Assembly: GCA_947164825.1 (NCBI GenBank)
Contig: CAMUYE010000007.1
Coordinates: 1-48,177 of the forward strand
DNA: 48,177 nucleotides
From: an uncultured Clostridia bacterium
GTDB taxonomy: Bacteria; Bacillota; Clostridia; Oscillospirales; Oscillospiraceae
Direction of reading: 5' to 3'
Shown: in pieces, positions 23,769-30,853 of the stretch
Numbering within the stretch: position 1 is the first letter of the stretch
How the letters are laid out: the number at the start of each line of letters is the position of its first letter
Made by a program: the position numbers and the translations under genes
Notes under the pieces: generated by a model
Told to the model about the DNA's origin: nothing
Database searches by the model: none
What the model saw: only the letters and a program-made list of their open reading frames with translations

Positions 23769-25187
23769 ATGGAGAAAATTCTGGTAAACCTGGAACAAGC
23801 CCTTTGGGGCTGGCCGCTGCTGATCCTGCTGATCGGCGCGGGCCTCTGGCTCCTGATCCGGCTCCGCTTCCTTCCGCTGCGGAAACTGCCCCTCGGGCTG
23901 CAGCTGACCTTTCGCAGGCGCGGGGGCGGCGGGGACGGCGTCAGTCCCTTCGCGGCCCTCTGCACGTCGCTCTCCGCAACCATCGGGACCGGGAACATCG
24001 TCGGCGTCGCCGGGGCACTCTCCCTGGGCGGTCCCGGCGCGCTGCTCTGGATGCAGCTCAGTGCGCTTACCGGCCTCTCGCTCAAATACGCCGAAGGCGT
24101 GCTTGCGGTCCGCTATCGGCGGAGGGACGGGGCGGGGCGTCCCTACGGCGGCCCCTTCGCCTATATTCGTCTGGGCCTTGGAAGCTGGGCCGCTCCGCTG
24201 GCCGTCTGCTTCTCTCTGTTCGGGGCTGCCGCGGGTCTCTGCGGCGTCGGGACCTTTGTGCAGATCGGCAGCGTCAGCGCCTGCCTTTCCGAACTGATCC
24301 AGCGGGCGACGGGCGGCCTGACGCTGATCCGTCTGCCCTGGGGCGGCACCGCGCCGCTGGCCGGGACCGCGATGGGCCTTGTGCTGGCGCTGTTGGCGCT
24401 CTGGGTCATGCTGGGGGGCATGGGCCGTGTGAGCCGTTTCTCGGCGATCCTCGTGCCTGCAATGGGCGGCCTGTATGTGATCTGCTGCCTGTGGATCCTG
24501 CTTCGGTTCCGGACTGCGCTTCCGGCGGCGGCGGAGCGGATCCTGCGCACGGCCTTCCGACCCGAAGGCGTGGCCGGCGGGCTGCTCGGCACGGCCATGG
24601 CAGGTGTGAGTCGGGGGGTGTTCTCCAATGAGGCCGGGCTCGGCACCGCGCCGATCGCCGCGGCCGCCGCCGAAGGGGTCAGCCCCCGGGAACAGGGCCT
24701 GATCTCCATGACGGCGACGGTGTTCGATACCCTTGTGATCTGTACCCTGACCGGCTTTGTGATCCTGGTCACGGGCTCCGAGAGCGCGGGGATCGCCGCG
24801 GCCATGAGCGCCTTTTCCAAGGGCCTGCCGTTTCCCGAGCTTTTCTCCCGCGGGCTGGTCTGTGCCATCCTGACGCTCTTCGCGTTCACAACCGTGACGG
24901 GCTGGAGCTGCTTCGGAACGGCCTGCCTGGACGATCTGACCGGCGGCTTGCCCGGATTGCGAAAGCTGTATCTGAGCCTTTACGCCGCCACGGCGGCGCT
25001 TGCGCCGCTTTGCTCCGCCCGGGGCGTCTGGGCCGCCGCGAATCTGTGCAACGGCCTGATGGCGATTCCCAACGTCATCGCCCTGCTTCTCCTTTCCGGA
25101 AAGCTGCGCGATCCGGGGAGAAGGCCCCGCATTTCCGGGAGGCAGGCCGCGGGATCCGGGATGAAATCGCTCCGATCCGGGGAGTAG
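23769..25187 (+). CDS. Sodium:alanine symporter family protein (AGCS)
   Basis: A 472-residue secondary transporter with about eleven membrane helices. The AGCS motifs are clear: GTGNIVGVAGALSLGGPGAL near residue 78 and SNEAGLGTAPIAAAAA near 290. The family imports alanine or glycine with sodium. GAGGAGG precedes the ATG by ten bases. The last 25 or so residues (from DPGRRPRISG) are encoded by a degenerate 21-bp repeat array, and the stop codon itself lies in that array, so the C-terminus probably differs from relatives. Confidence 0.9.
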   Translation: MEKILVNLEQALWGWPLLILLIGAGLWLLIRLRFLPLRKLPLGLQLTFRRRGGGGDGVSPFAALCTSLSATIGTGNIVGVAGALSLGGPGALLWMQLSALTGLSLKYAEGVLAVRYRRRDGAGRPYGGPFAYIRLGLGSWAAPLAVCFSLFGAAAGLCGVGTFVQIGSVSACLSELIQRATGGLTLIRLPWGGTAPLAGTAMGLVLALLALWVMLGGMGRVSRFSAILVPAMGGLYVICCLWILLRFRTALPAAAERILRTAFRPEGVAGGLLGTAMAGVSRGVFSNEAGLGTAPIAAAAAEGVSPREQGLISMTATVFDTLVICTLTGFVILVTGSESAGIAAAMSAFSKGLPFPELFSRGLVCAILTLFAFTTVTGWSCFGTACLDDLTGGLPGLRKLYLSLYAATAALAPLCSARGVWAAANLCNGLMAIPNVIALLLLSGKLRDPGRRPRISGRQAAGSGMKSLRSGE

Positions 25188-25232
25188 ACCGTGCGATCCG
25201 GGACGAAAAATGTGCGATTCCGGATGCATTCT
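25108..25232. repeat. Degenerate ~21-bp tandem repeat array
   Basis: Six imperfect units, most starting GCGATCCGGG or a close variant, at about 21-bp steps. The multiple of three means each strand and frame reads a seven-residue peptide repeat. The array overlaps the 3' end of the symporter gene (its TAG stop is in the fourth unit) and ends just at the -35 box of the next promoter. Confidence 0.75.
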
Positions 25233-25260
25233 TGATTTTTGATCGTTTGTGCGGTATAAT
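25232..25260 (+). promoter_or_regulatory. Predicted promoter of the inositol monophosphatase family gene
   Basis: TTGATT and TATAAT with a 17-bp spacer, 51 bp before the start codon and directly after the 21-bp repeat array. Confidence 0.7.
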
Positions 25261-25311
25261 ACAATAAAAGTGGTATTGTACCCTCCAAGCCGATACAAAA
25301 GGAGAATCCGT

Positions 25312-26088
25312 ATGCTGGAACGCCTCATCGCCGTCACCCGGGAGGCAGGCGGGATCATCCGCTCTGCCCGGGACGTGGACAGCTCCGTCCGGGAAAAGAG
25401 CAGCCCCCGGGATCTTGTGACAAACTATGATCTGCTGGTGCAGGATTTCCTGCGCCGGGAGCTGCTGAAGCTTCTGCCCGAGGCGGGCTTCCTCGGCGAG
25501 GAGGGCGATGAGCGGGAAAACCTCTCCCGGAAAGAATGGGTGTTCATCGTAGATCCCATCGACGGGACGACGAACTTCATTCAGGGCTATCACAACAGCT
25601 GCGTCAGCGTGGGCCTCGCCAAACAGGGACAGATGGAATACGGCGTCGTGTTCAACCCGTACGATGGGGAGCTCTACGCGGCGCAGAGAGGCAAGGGCGC
25701 GTGGCTGAACGGCAAGCCCATCGCCTGTACGGACCGGCCGCTGGATCACAGCCTGCTGATTTTCGGCTCCGCCCTCTATTATCGGGATCTGGTCGGCGAG
25801 ACCCTGCGCCTGTTCAACGCGGCCTTTCCGCTGGTTCAGGATATCCGGCGCTTCGGGTCCGCGGCCCTGGATCTGTGCTACCTGGCGGCAGGCAAGGCCG
25901 GAGCCTTTTTTGAATGTCGGCTCTGTCCCTGGGACTATGCGGCGGGTTCTCTGATCGCCCGGGAGGCCGGCTGCACCGTCACCCAGTTAGACGGTTCCCC
26001 CATTGATCTGTTCAACAAATGCGGCATTCTGGCCGGCAGTCCCGGAGCCTGGCGGGAGCTGCTTGCCCTCTTTCAAAAAGGAGAATAA
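25312..26088 (+). CDS. Inositol monophosphatase family protein
   Basis: A 258-residue magnesium-dependent, lithium-sensitive-type phosphatase fold. The metal-binding motif DPIDGTTNF is at about 81-89, with the upstream Glu in FLGEEGDE, and the second signature WDYAAG at about 207-212. Substrates in this family include inositol phosphate, fructose-1,6-bisphosphate and 3'-phosphoadenosine phosphate, and cannot be distinguished here. The ATG at 25312 has AAAGGAG seven bases upstream; an in-frame ATG at 25249 overlaps the promoter and is rejected. Followed two bases later by a lipoprotein peptidase gene. Confidence 0.92.
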   Translation: MLERLIAVTREAGGIIRSARDVDSSVREKSSPRDLVTNYDLLVQDFLRRELLKLLPEAGFLGEEGDERENLSRKEWVFIVDPIDGTTNFIQGYHNSCVSVGLAKQGQMEYGVVFNPYDGELYAAQRGKGAWLNGKPIACTDRPLDHSLLIFGSALYYRDLVGETLRLFNAAFPLVQDIRRFGSAALDLCYLAAGKAGAFFECRLCPWDYAAGSLIAREAGCTVTQLDGSPIDLFNKCGILAGSPGAWRELLALFQKGE

Positions 26089-26090
26089 CC

Positions 26091-27980
26091 ATGAAGAAAC
26101 GAACAATCTCCAACGTGATGCGCCTGCTGGCCCTCCTGCTCACGACCACGCTGCTCCTGAGCGGCTGCTTCGGCGTGATCCTGCCCCCCATGCCGCGCCC
26201 CGAGGTTGAGACGGTCTCTGTGGTTTCGGACACTTCCACGGAGTTCCCGTCGGATTTCCCGACGGATCTCCCCACGGAGGAACCGACCTCAACCGAAACA
26301 GAGCCCTTTGATCCCGGCGAGGAAGCCATGATCCGCTGGCAGAACGGCGGCGAAAAGGACTACCTGCCGGACGAACCCGTGGAGCTTGTGCCCTTTTCCG
26401 AGATGGAATACGTCCGTCCGGATGTGGACGCGCTCTACGCCGACTTCGACGATTTGACCGAACAAGCGAAGGACAGCGCCGACGCCGAAGCCCTTCTGGA
26501 AGCCTATTACGACCTCTACACCCGCTACGTCAGCTTCTATTCCATGGACTCCCTGGCCAACATCAAATACAGTCAGAACACCACGGAGCGCTATTACAAG
26601 GACGAGTACGACTTCTGCGAAAACGAAACTCCCAACCTGGAGGAAAAGCTGGAGGCTCTCTACAAGGGCTTTGCCGCCTCTCCTGCTCGGGACAAGCTCG
26701 AGGAGGCCTATTTCGGCAGCGGCTTCTTTGAGAAATACGACGACTACGAGGTCTACACCAACCCGGAATACCTGCGCCTGTCCCAGGAGGAGGCGGCCCT
26801 GCTCTCTGAGTACCGCGAGCTGACTTCGGACATCCAGGTGAGCTACGACAACGAGACAAAGAGCCTGGACGAGTGGCTGGAGAGCGATGACTATTATGAG
26901 TACATCGGTGCCCTGCAAGCCTACTACGAACAGTACAACTCCGCCGTGGGCAAGATCTTCCTCAAGCTGGTCAAGGTGCGCCAGCAGCTGGCCGCCGCCC
27001 TGGACTATGACAACTACGCCGAATACAGCTATGAGATAAGCTACCATCGGGACTACAGCCCGGAGGACGGAGACGTCTTTCTCAACGGGATCCGGCAGCA
27101 TCTCGTTCCGGTGCTCGAGGACGTGAACATGGATTATTCCCTCCTGACGCTCAATTCCGGCAGTTCTACGGAAAGCAGCGTGATGGAGATGGTTCGCTCC
27201 GCCTCGAAGAACATCGGCGGCGCGGTTTGGGACGCTTTCCGCTTCATGCAGGCCTACGAACTCTGCGACATCGCCAAGTCTCCGGTCAAGATTGAATCCT
27301 CCTTCCAGACCTATCTCTACGATTATGAAGTGCCCTTCGTTCTGGTCAACGCCAAGGGCTCCGGAGACGACTATACGACTTTTGCCCATGAGTTTGGCCA
27401 CTTCACCGATTCCTTCCACAACTACGGCGCCGACGAGGACCTGGAAACCGCCGAGACCTTCTCCCAGGCCATGGAGTTCCTGGCGCTGAAATACACCGAT
27501 ACCCTGAAGGAGCAGCAGAAGGCCAGACTGATCAAATACCAGCTGGTCGAACTGCTGGAGACCTTCGTCTACCAGGGAGCCTATGCCGACTTTGAATCCA
27601 GGGTCTACGCGCTGGACCCGGAGGAGCTCTCCGTTGAGAAGATCAACCAGCTCTTTCTGGATTGCTGCACGGAATACGGAGTCGCCGAGCCCGGCTTCGA
27701 CTTCTACTACTCCCAGTGTTGGATCGACGTGATCCATTTCTTCGAGGTGCCCTACTACATCATCAGCTACTGCGTCTCCGCCGAGACGGCCCTTCAGGTC
27801 TATCAGCTGGAGGAAGAGACCGAAGGGGAGGGCGTTGCCGCCTATTTCCGCCTTCTCGACCGGGAATACGGAGCGGGGGTCCAGCAGATCATGGAGGACG
27901 CAGGCCTGGACAATCCCTTCCGCGAGGAGGTCCTCTCCGAGACCGGCGATTTCTTCCGGGAAAAGCTCGGCCTGGATTAG
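26091..27980 (+). CDS. Lipoprotein M3-family-like zinc metallopeptidase
   Basis: A 629-residue lipoprotein. The signal peptide ends in the lipobox LLLSGC (lipidated Cys26), followed by an acidic/Thr/Ser-rich tether to about residue 80. The zinc motif HEFGH is at about 433-437, with the third-ligand Glu in ETAETFSQAMEF about 24 residues on, as in M3 oligoendopeptidases. Unlike the PepF encoded at 30854, it is secreted and surface-anchored, so it may trim extracellular peptides. AAAAAGGAG precedes the ATG. Cotranscribed with the phosphatase gene two bases upstream. The precise subfamily is uncertain. Confidence 0.88.
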   Translation: MKKRTISNVMRLLALLLTTTLLLSGCFGVILPPMPRPEVETVSVVSDTSTEFPSDFPTDLPTEEPTSTETEPFDPGEEAMIRWQNGGEKDYLPDEPVELVPFSEMEYVRPDVDALYADFDDLTEQAKDSADAEALLEAYYDLYTRYVSFYSMDSLANIKYSQNTTERYYKDEYDFCENETPNLEEKLEALYKGFAASPARDKLEEAYFGSGFFEKYDDYEVYTNPEYLRLSQEEAALLSEYRELTSDIQVSYDNETKSLDEWLESDDYYEYIGALQAYYEQYNSAVGKIFLKLVKVRQQLAAALDYDNYAEYSYEISYHRDYSPEDGDVFLNGIRQHLVPVLEDVNMDYSLLTLNSGSSTESSVMEMVRSASKNIGGAVWDAFRFMQAYELCDIAKSPVKIESSFQTYLYDYEVPFVLVNAKGSGDDYTTFAHEFGHFTDSFHNYGADEDLETAETFSQAMEFLALKYTDTLKEQQKARLIKYQLVELLETFVYQGAYADFESRVYALDPEELSVEKINQLFLDCCTEYGVAEPGFDFYYSQCWIDVIHFFEVPYYIISYCVSAETALQVYQLEEETEGEGVAAYFRLLDREYGAGVQQIMEDAGLDNPFREEVLSETGDFFREKLGLD

Positions 27981-28053
27981 GACGGCTCTCCCATCCCGGG
28001 GAACAGCAAAAGCGCGGGATCCCGCTTATGTTTAGAACCGAATAAAAATGGAT

Positions 28054-28087
28054 ATCCTCCCTTTGCACATAAGCGCAAAGGGAGGAT
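28054..28087 (+). promoter_or_regulatory. Hairpin that sequesters the ribosome binding site of the CBS-domain gene
   Basis: ATCCTCCCTTTGC (28054-28066) pairs perfectly over 13 bp with GCAAAGGGAGGAT (28075-28087), loop of eight. The right arm contains the whole Shine-Dalgarno GGGAGG, and GTTTT then ATG follow. It may block translation until opened, or end upstream transcripts. A second palindrome, GCGGGATCCCGC, lies before it at 28014-28025. Confidence 0.7.
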
Positions 28088-28092
28088 GTTTT

Positions 28093-28521
28093 ATGCAAGT
28101 CAAGGATCTCATGTCCAGCCATCTGATTACCGTGGATCGGGAGGAGACCGTAGCGGCCGCGGCCCGCCTGCTCAGCCGTCACAACGTCGGAGCGCTCCCG
28201 GTCACCAACGGGGGCAAGCTCGTCGGTATGCTGACGGACCGGGATATTGCCGTCCGCTGCGTGGCGGCAAACTTCGATCCGAATCTCACCCGGGTCCGTT
28301 CCGTCATGAGTGCAGGCGCGGTAACGGTTCCGGCGGAGGAAAGCGGACTTCGGGCCGCGAAGACCATGGGGAAGCACCAGGTCCGCCGCCTGCCCGTGAC
28401 GCAGAACGGCAGACTCGTGGGCATGCTCAGTCAAAGCGATCTTGCGGCGGGTTCCGAACAGAGCGAAGAGCTCTCCAGGGCCTTCCGACAGGTCTTCGAG
28501 CAGTATGACCCGCTGGACTGA
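28093..28521 (+). CDS. CBS-domain pair protein
   Basis: A 142-residue protein consisting of two CBS domains (about 1-60 and 70-125), a module that usually binds adenine nucleotides and signals energy state. Typical elements are VKDLMSSHLITV, GALPV, GKLVGMLTDRDI in the first half and RLPV, GRLVGMLSQSDL in the second. There is no other domain. The ATG at 28093 is chosen because GGGAGG lies seven bases before it, although that site is inside a 13-bp hairpin. The neighbour genes do not reveal a target. A terminator begins at its stop codon. Confidence 0.9.
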   Translation: MQVKDLMSSHLITVDREETVAAAARLLSRHNVGALPVTNGGKLVGMLTDRDIAVRCVAANFDPNLTRVRSVMSAGAVTVPAEESGLRAAKTMGKHQVRRLPVTQNGRLVGMLSQSDLAAGSEQSEELSRAFRQVFEQYDPLD

Positions 28522-28555
28522 AAAGCGTGACCGCTTTGCGGTCACGCTTTTTCAG
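28518..28555. terminator. Bidirectional terminator overlapping both gene ends
   Basis: GCGTGACCGC-TTT-GCGGTCACGC with flanking ACTGAAAA and TTTTTCAGT gives a stem of about 17 bp. It contains the stop codon of the CBS gene and, on the other strand, the stop and last codons of pgsA. Confidence 0.92.
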
Positions 28556-29156
28556 TCTGTTCCGGTTCCGGTTCCGGTGCCGCGGGCTCAGCCGCCGGCT
28601 GTTTCCACTCGCTGACGAAGTACCGGACGTAGAGCACGAGAGCCGTGAAGACGCAGATCATACACAGCACGATGATCCCCGTAGAGAGCCAGAAGGGCAT
28701 TTTCGGAAAAATCAGCAGGGCCAGGGCGGAGGCATAGAGCACCACCGTGGAGACCTTGCCGTACCAGTGGGCGTGGGGAACGCGGTTGGTCTTCCGAATG
28801 GTAATGTAGCCGAGCACCGCCATGACGATCTCCCGGAAAACGCAGAGCCCGAGCAGCACCCAGAGCAGGGGATGCAGGGGGAAGGTGAAGGCCAGGCAGA
28901 GGACGACGCAGACCTGGGTGACCTTGTCCGCGAAGGGATCGAGCGCCTTGCCGAGGTCGGAGATCATATTGAATTTTCTGGCGATGATGCCGTCGAGCAT
29001 GTCTGACAGCGCGGACAGCGCCAGCAGAATGATCGTCAGCGGAATATTGCCTTTCCCCACGTAGGCCCATATGATGAAAGGAACAAGCAGCAGTCGGAAC
29101 ATGGACATGAAGTTCGGAATGGTCCAGATCTTCCCGCTGCGGAAAAGCTTGAACAT
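28542..29156 (-). CDS. pgsA: CDP-diacylglycerol--glycerol-3-phosphate 3-phosphatidyltransferase type protein
   Basis: A 204-residue membrane enzyme of phosphatidylglycerol synthesis. The CDP-alcohol phosphotransferase motif DGxxARx8GxxxDxxxD is intact in DGIIARKFNMISDLGKALD followed by PFAD (about residues 53-78). About five membrane helices follow the N-terminus, which starts MFKLFRSGKIWTIPNFMS. The C-terminus is Pro/Glu/Ala-rich (PAAPEPEPEQTE) and its last codons form part of the terminator stem. The CDP-alcohol type is firm; the exact acceptor is inferred from the N-terminal pattern. Confidence 0.88.
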   Translation of the reverse strand: MFKLFRSGKIWTIPNFMSMFRLLLVPFIIWAYVGKGNIPLTIILLALSALSDMLDGIIARKFNMISDLGKALDPFADKVTQVCVVLCLAFTFPLHPLLWVLLGLCVFREIVMAVLGYITIRKTNRVPHAHWYGKVSTVVLYASALALLIFPKMPFWLSTGIIVLCMICVFTALVLYVRYFVSEWKQPAAEPAAPEPEPEQTEKA

Positions 29157-29238
29157 GTCGCACCCCCATAGACGGGTTCTATTCTATCAAACTATTATAC
29201 TGAAAAAAGCAAATCTGTCAACACCAAAAAACAAAAAA

Positions 29239-29270
29239 GCCCCGTCCGGCTTTGAAAAACCGGACGGGGC
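29239..29270 (-). terminator. Terminator of the SPFH/zinc-ribbon gene
   Basis: GCCCCGTCCGG pairs with CCGGACGGGGC around a ten-base loop. On the minus strand it is followed by TTTTTT, so it ends the SPFH transcript twelve bases after its stop codon. Confidence 0.9.
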
Positions 29271-29281
29271 AAAACGCAGGT

Positions 29282-30616
29282 TTACCGGATGTCTTTGTCG
29301 TCGAAAATGTCGCCGCACTCCGGGCAGAATTTCGGCGGATGTTTCGGGTCCTCGGGCTCCCAGCCGCACTTGTCGCACTTGTAGAGCGGCTCGTCGGCGG
29401 GTTTCTTCGCGCCGCATTCGGAGCAGAACTTGCCCTTGTTCACGGCGCCGCAGGCGGTGCAGGTCCAGCCGACTGCCGGGGCGGGCTTGGGGCTGCCGCA
29501 TTCCATGCAGAACTTGCCGGTGTTCTCCGCACCGCAGGCGCACTTCCAGGTCTCGGCCTTGGGAGCCGCGGGAGCGGCGGGCTGCTGGGCAGGCTGCTGC
29601 GCGGCCTGCTGCTGACCCATGGCAAAGAGGTTCTGGGCGTTGACGCCGCCGGCCTGCTGGGCCATGCCGTAGCCCATGAAGCCGGTCATAGCGCCGGCGG
29701 AGTTGTTGGCGGCGTCCTTCATAGCCTGGCTCTGAGCCTCCACGAGGGTTGCGGCAGCCATGGTGGGATCGCGCATGATGGCAGCGTGCTGGGCCTTCTT
29801 GATGAGCTCCTGATCCTCCTCGGAGAGGGTGATGGGGTTCATGGCGATGGAGACCACCTGCAGGCCGCGCAGCTCGCCCCACTTCTTGGACAGGGCCGCG
29901 TTCATGGCCTCGCTCAGCTCCTCGGCATGGCCGGGCAGCGCGGAGGGGCGCACCTGAAGATCGGAGATCTTGGCGAAAGCGGGCTGCAGGGCGGAGATGA
30001 ACTCGGTCTTGAGCTGGGCGTCGATCTCAGCGCGGCTGTAGTCACGCTCCACGTTGCCGCAGACGTTGGCATAGAACAGCAGGGGATCCGCGATCCGATA
30101 GGAGTACAGGCCGCTGCAGCGGACGGACACGTCGATGTCCAGGTTGATGTTGCGGTCCACGACGCGGAAGGGGATGGGGGTCGGGGTGCCGAACTTGTTG
30201 TCGATGATTTCCTTGGTGTTGAAGTAGTAGACACGCTGGTCCTTGCCGGGGTCGCCGCCGAAGGTGAAGCGCTTGCCGATCTGCTTGAAGGTCTCCAGAA
30301 TGCCCTTGCCGAGCTTGCCGGTGAAGATGGAAGGCTCTGTGGAGGCATCCCATACGAATTCGCCGGGCTCCGCGCAGACTTCCACGATCTTGCCCTGCTC
30401 CACGATGATCATGCACTGGCCGTCGGCCACGGCGATGACGGAGCCGTTGGAGATGATGTTGTCGTTGCCCTTCGTGTTGCTGGAACGGCTGGAGACTTTC
30501 TTCTTGCCCTTGACGGCCAGAACGTTCTTGTCGATGGCGTCGCAGTAGAAAAATTCCTTCCACTGATCAGCCAGCACGCCGCCGATGGCGCCGAGTCCTG
30601 CTGCGATAAGTCCCAT
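29282..30616 (-). CDS. SPFH-domain protein with three C-terminal zinc ribbons
   Basis: A 444-residue protein. Residues about 1-290 match the bacterial SPFH/band-7-like family often labelled virion core protein or YdjI. After an Ala/Gln/Pro-rich linker (about 325-350, QQQAAQQPAQQPAAP) come three Cys4 zinc ribbons, each ending FCxECG or FCPECG: from about 355, 380 and 410. The N-terminus has a Gly/Ala-rich hydrophobic stretch. Relatives are linked to membrane-stress and shock-protein-like assemblies, but the role is not established. It has its own promoter and terminator and so is a single-gene unit. An AAAGGAG precedes the ATG. Confidence 0.85.
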   Translation of the reverse strand: MGLIAAGLGAIGGVLADQWKEFFYCDAIDKNVLAVKGKKKVSSRSSNTKGNDNIISNGSVIAVADGQCMIIVEQGKIVEVCAEPGEFVWDASTEPSIFTGKLGKGILETFKQIGKRFTFGGDPGKDQRVYYFNTKEIIDNKFGTPTPIPFRVVDRNINLDIDVSVRCSGLYSYRIADPLLFYANVCGNVERDYSRAEIDAQLKTEFISALQPAFAKISDLQVRPSALPGHAEELSEAMNAALSKKWGELRGLQVVSIAMNPITLSEEDQELIKKAQHAAIMRDPTMAAATLVEAQSQAMKDAANNSAGAMTGFMGYGMAQQAGGVNAQNLFAMGQQQAAQQPAQQPAAPAAPKAETWKCACGAENTGKFCMECGSPKPAPAVGWTCTACGAVNKGKFCSECGAKKPADEPLYKCDKCGWEPEDPKHPPKFCPECGDIFDDKDIR

Positions 30617-30689
30617 AGTATGTGCTCCTTTCGATGTTCAATGTAGGATACGTGGTGCGGATCTCGGTCGATCCGGTATTCCAGCTTCT

Positions 30690-30718
30690 ATTATACAATA
30701 CCTTTTGCCGTTTCGCAA
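30690..30718 (-). promoter_or_regulatory. Predicted promoter of the SPFH gene
   Basis: Minus-strand TTGCGA and TATAAT with a 17-bp spacer, about 75 bp before the SPFH start. Confidence 0.7.
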
Positions 30719-30772
30719 CGATAAAAAATAAAATATTTCGCCAAGCCTCCCCTCGGGGCCGCAGAATTGTGA

Positions 30773-30801
30773 TTGACGAACGGAGGAAGATGGAGTACAA
30801 T
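30773..30801 (+). promoter_or_regulatory. Predicted promoter of pepF
   Basis: TTGACG and TACAAT with a 17-bp spacer, 52 bp before pepF and divergent from the SPFH promoter. Confidence 0.7.
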
Positions 30802-30853
30802 GAAACCATAGGAATCACCCCCTAAATACTGATCTGAGAAAGGAACCCGAATC

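Noticed and set aside
23646-25358. Long Pro/Arg/Gln-rich minus-strand frames across the symporter
   Set aside because: Shadow of the AGCS gene; the repeated PGS-type peptides come from the 21-bp repeat array.
30738-30765. GC-rich CCCCTCGGGG between the SPFH and pepF promoters as a copy of the element at 47310
   Set aside because: Only the short palindromic core is alike; the flanks do not match.
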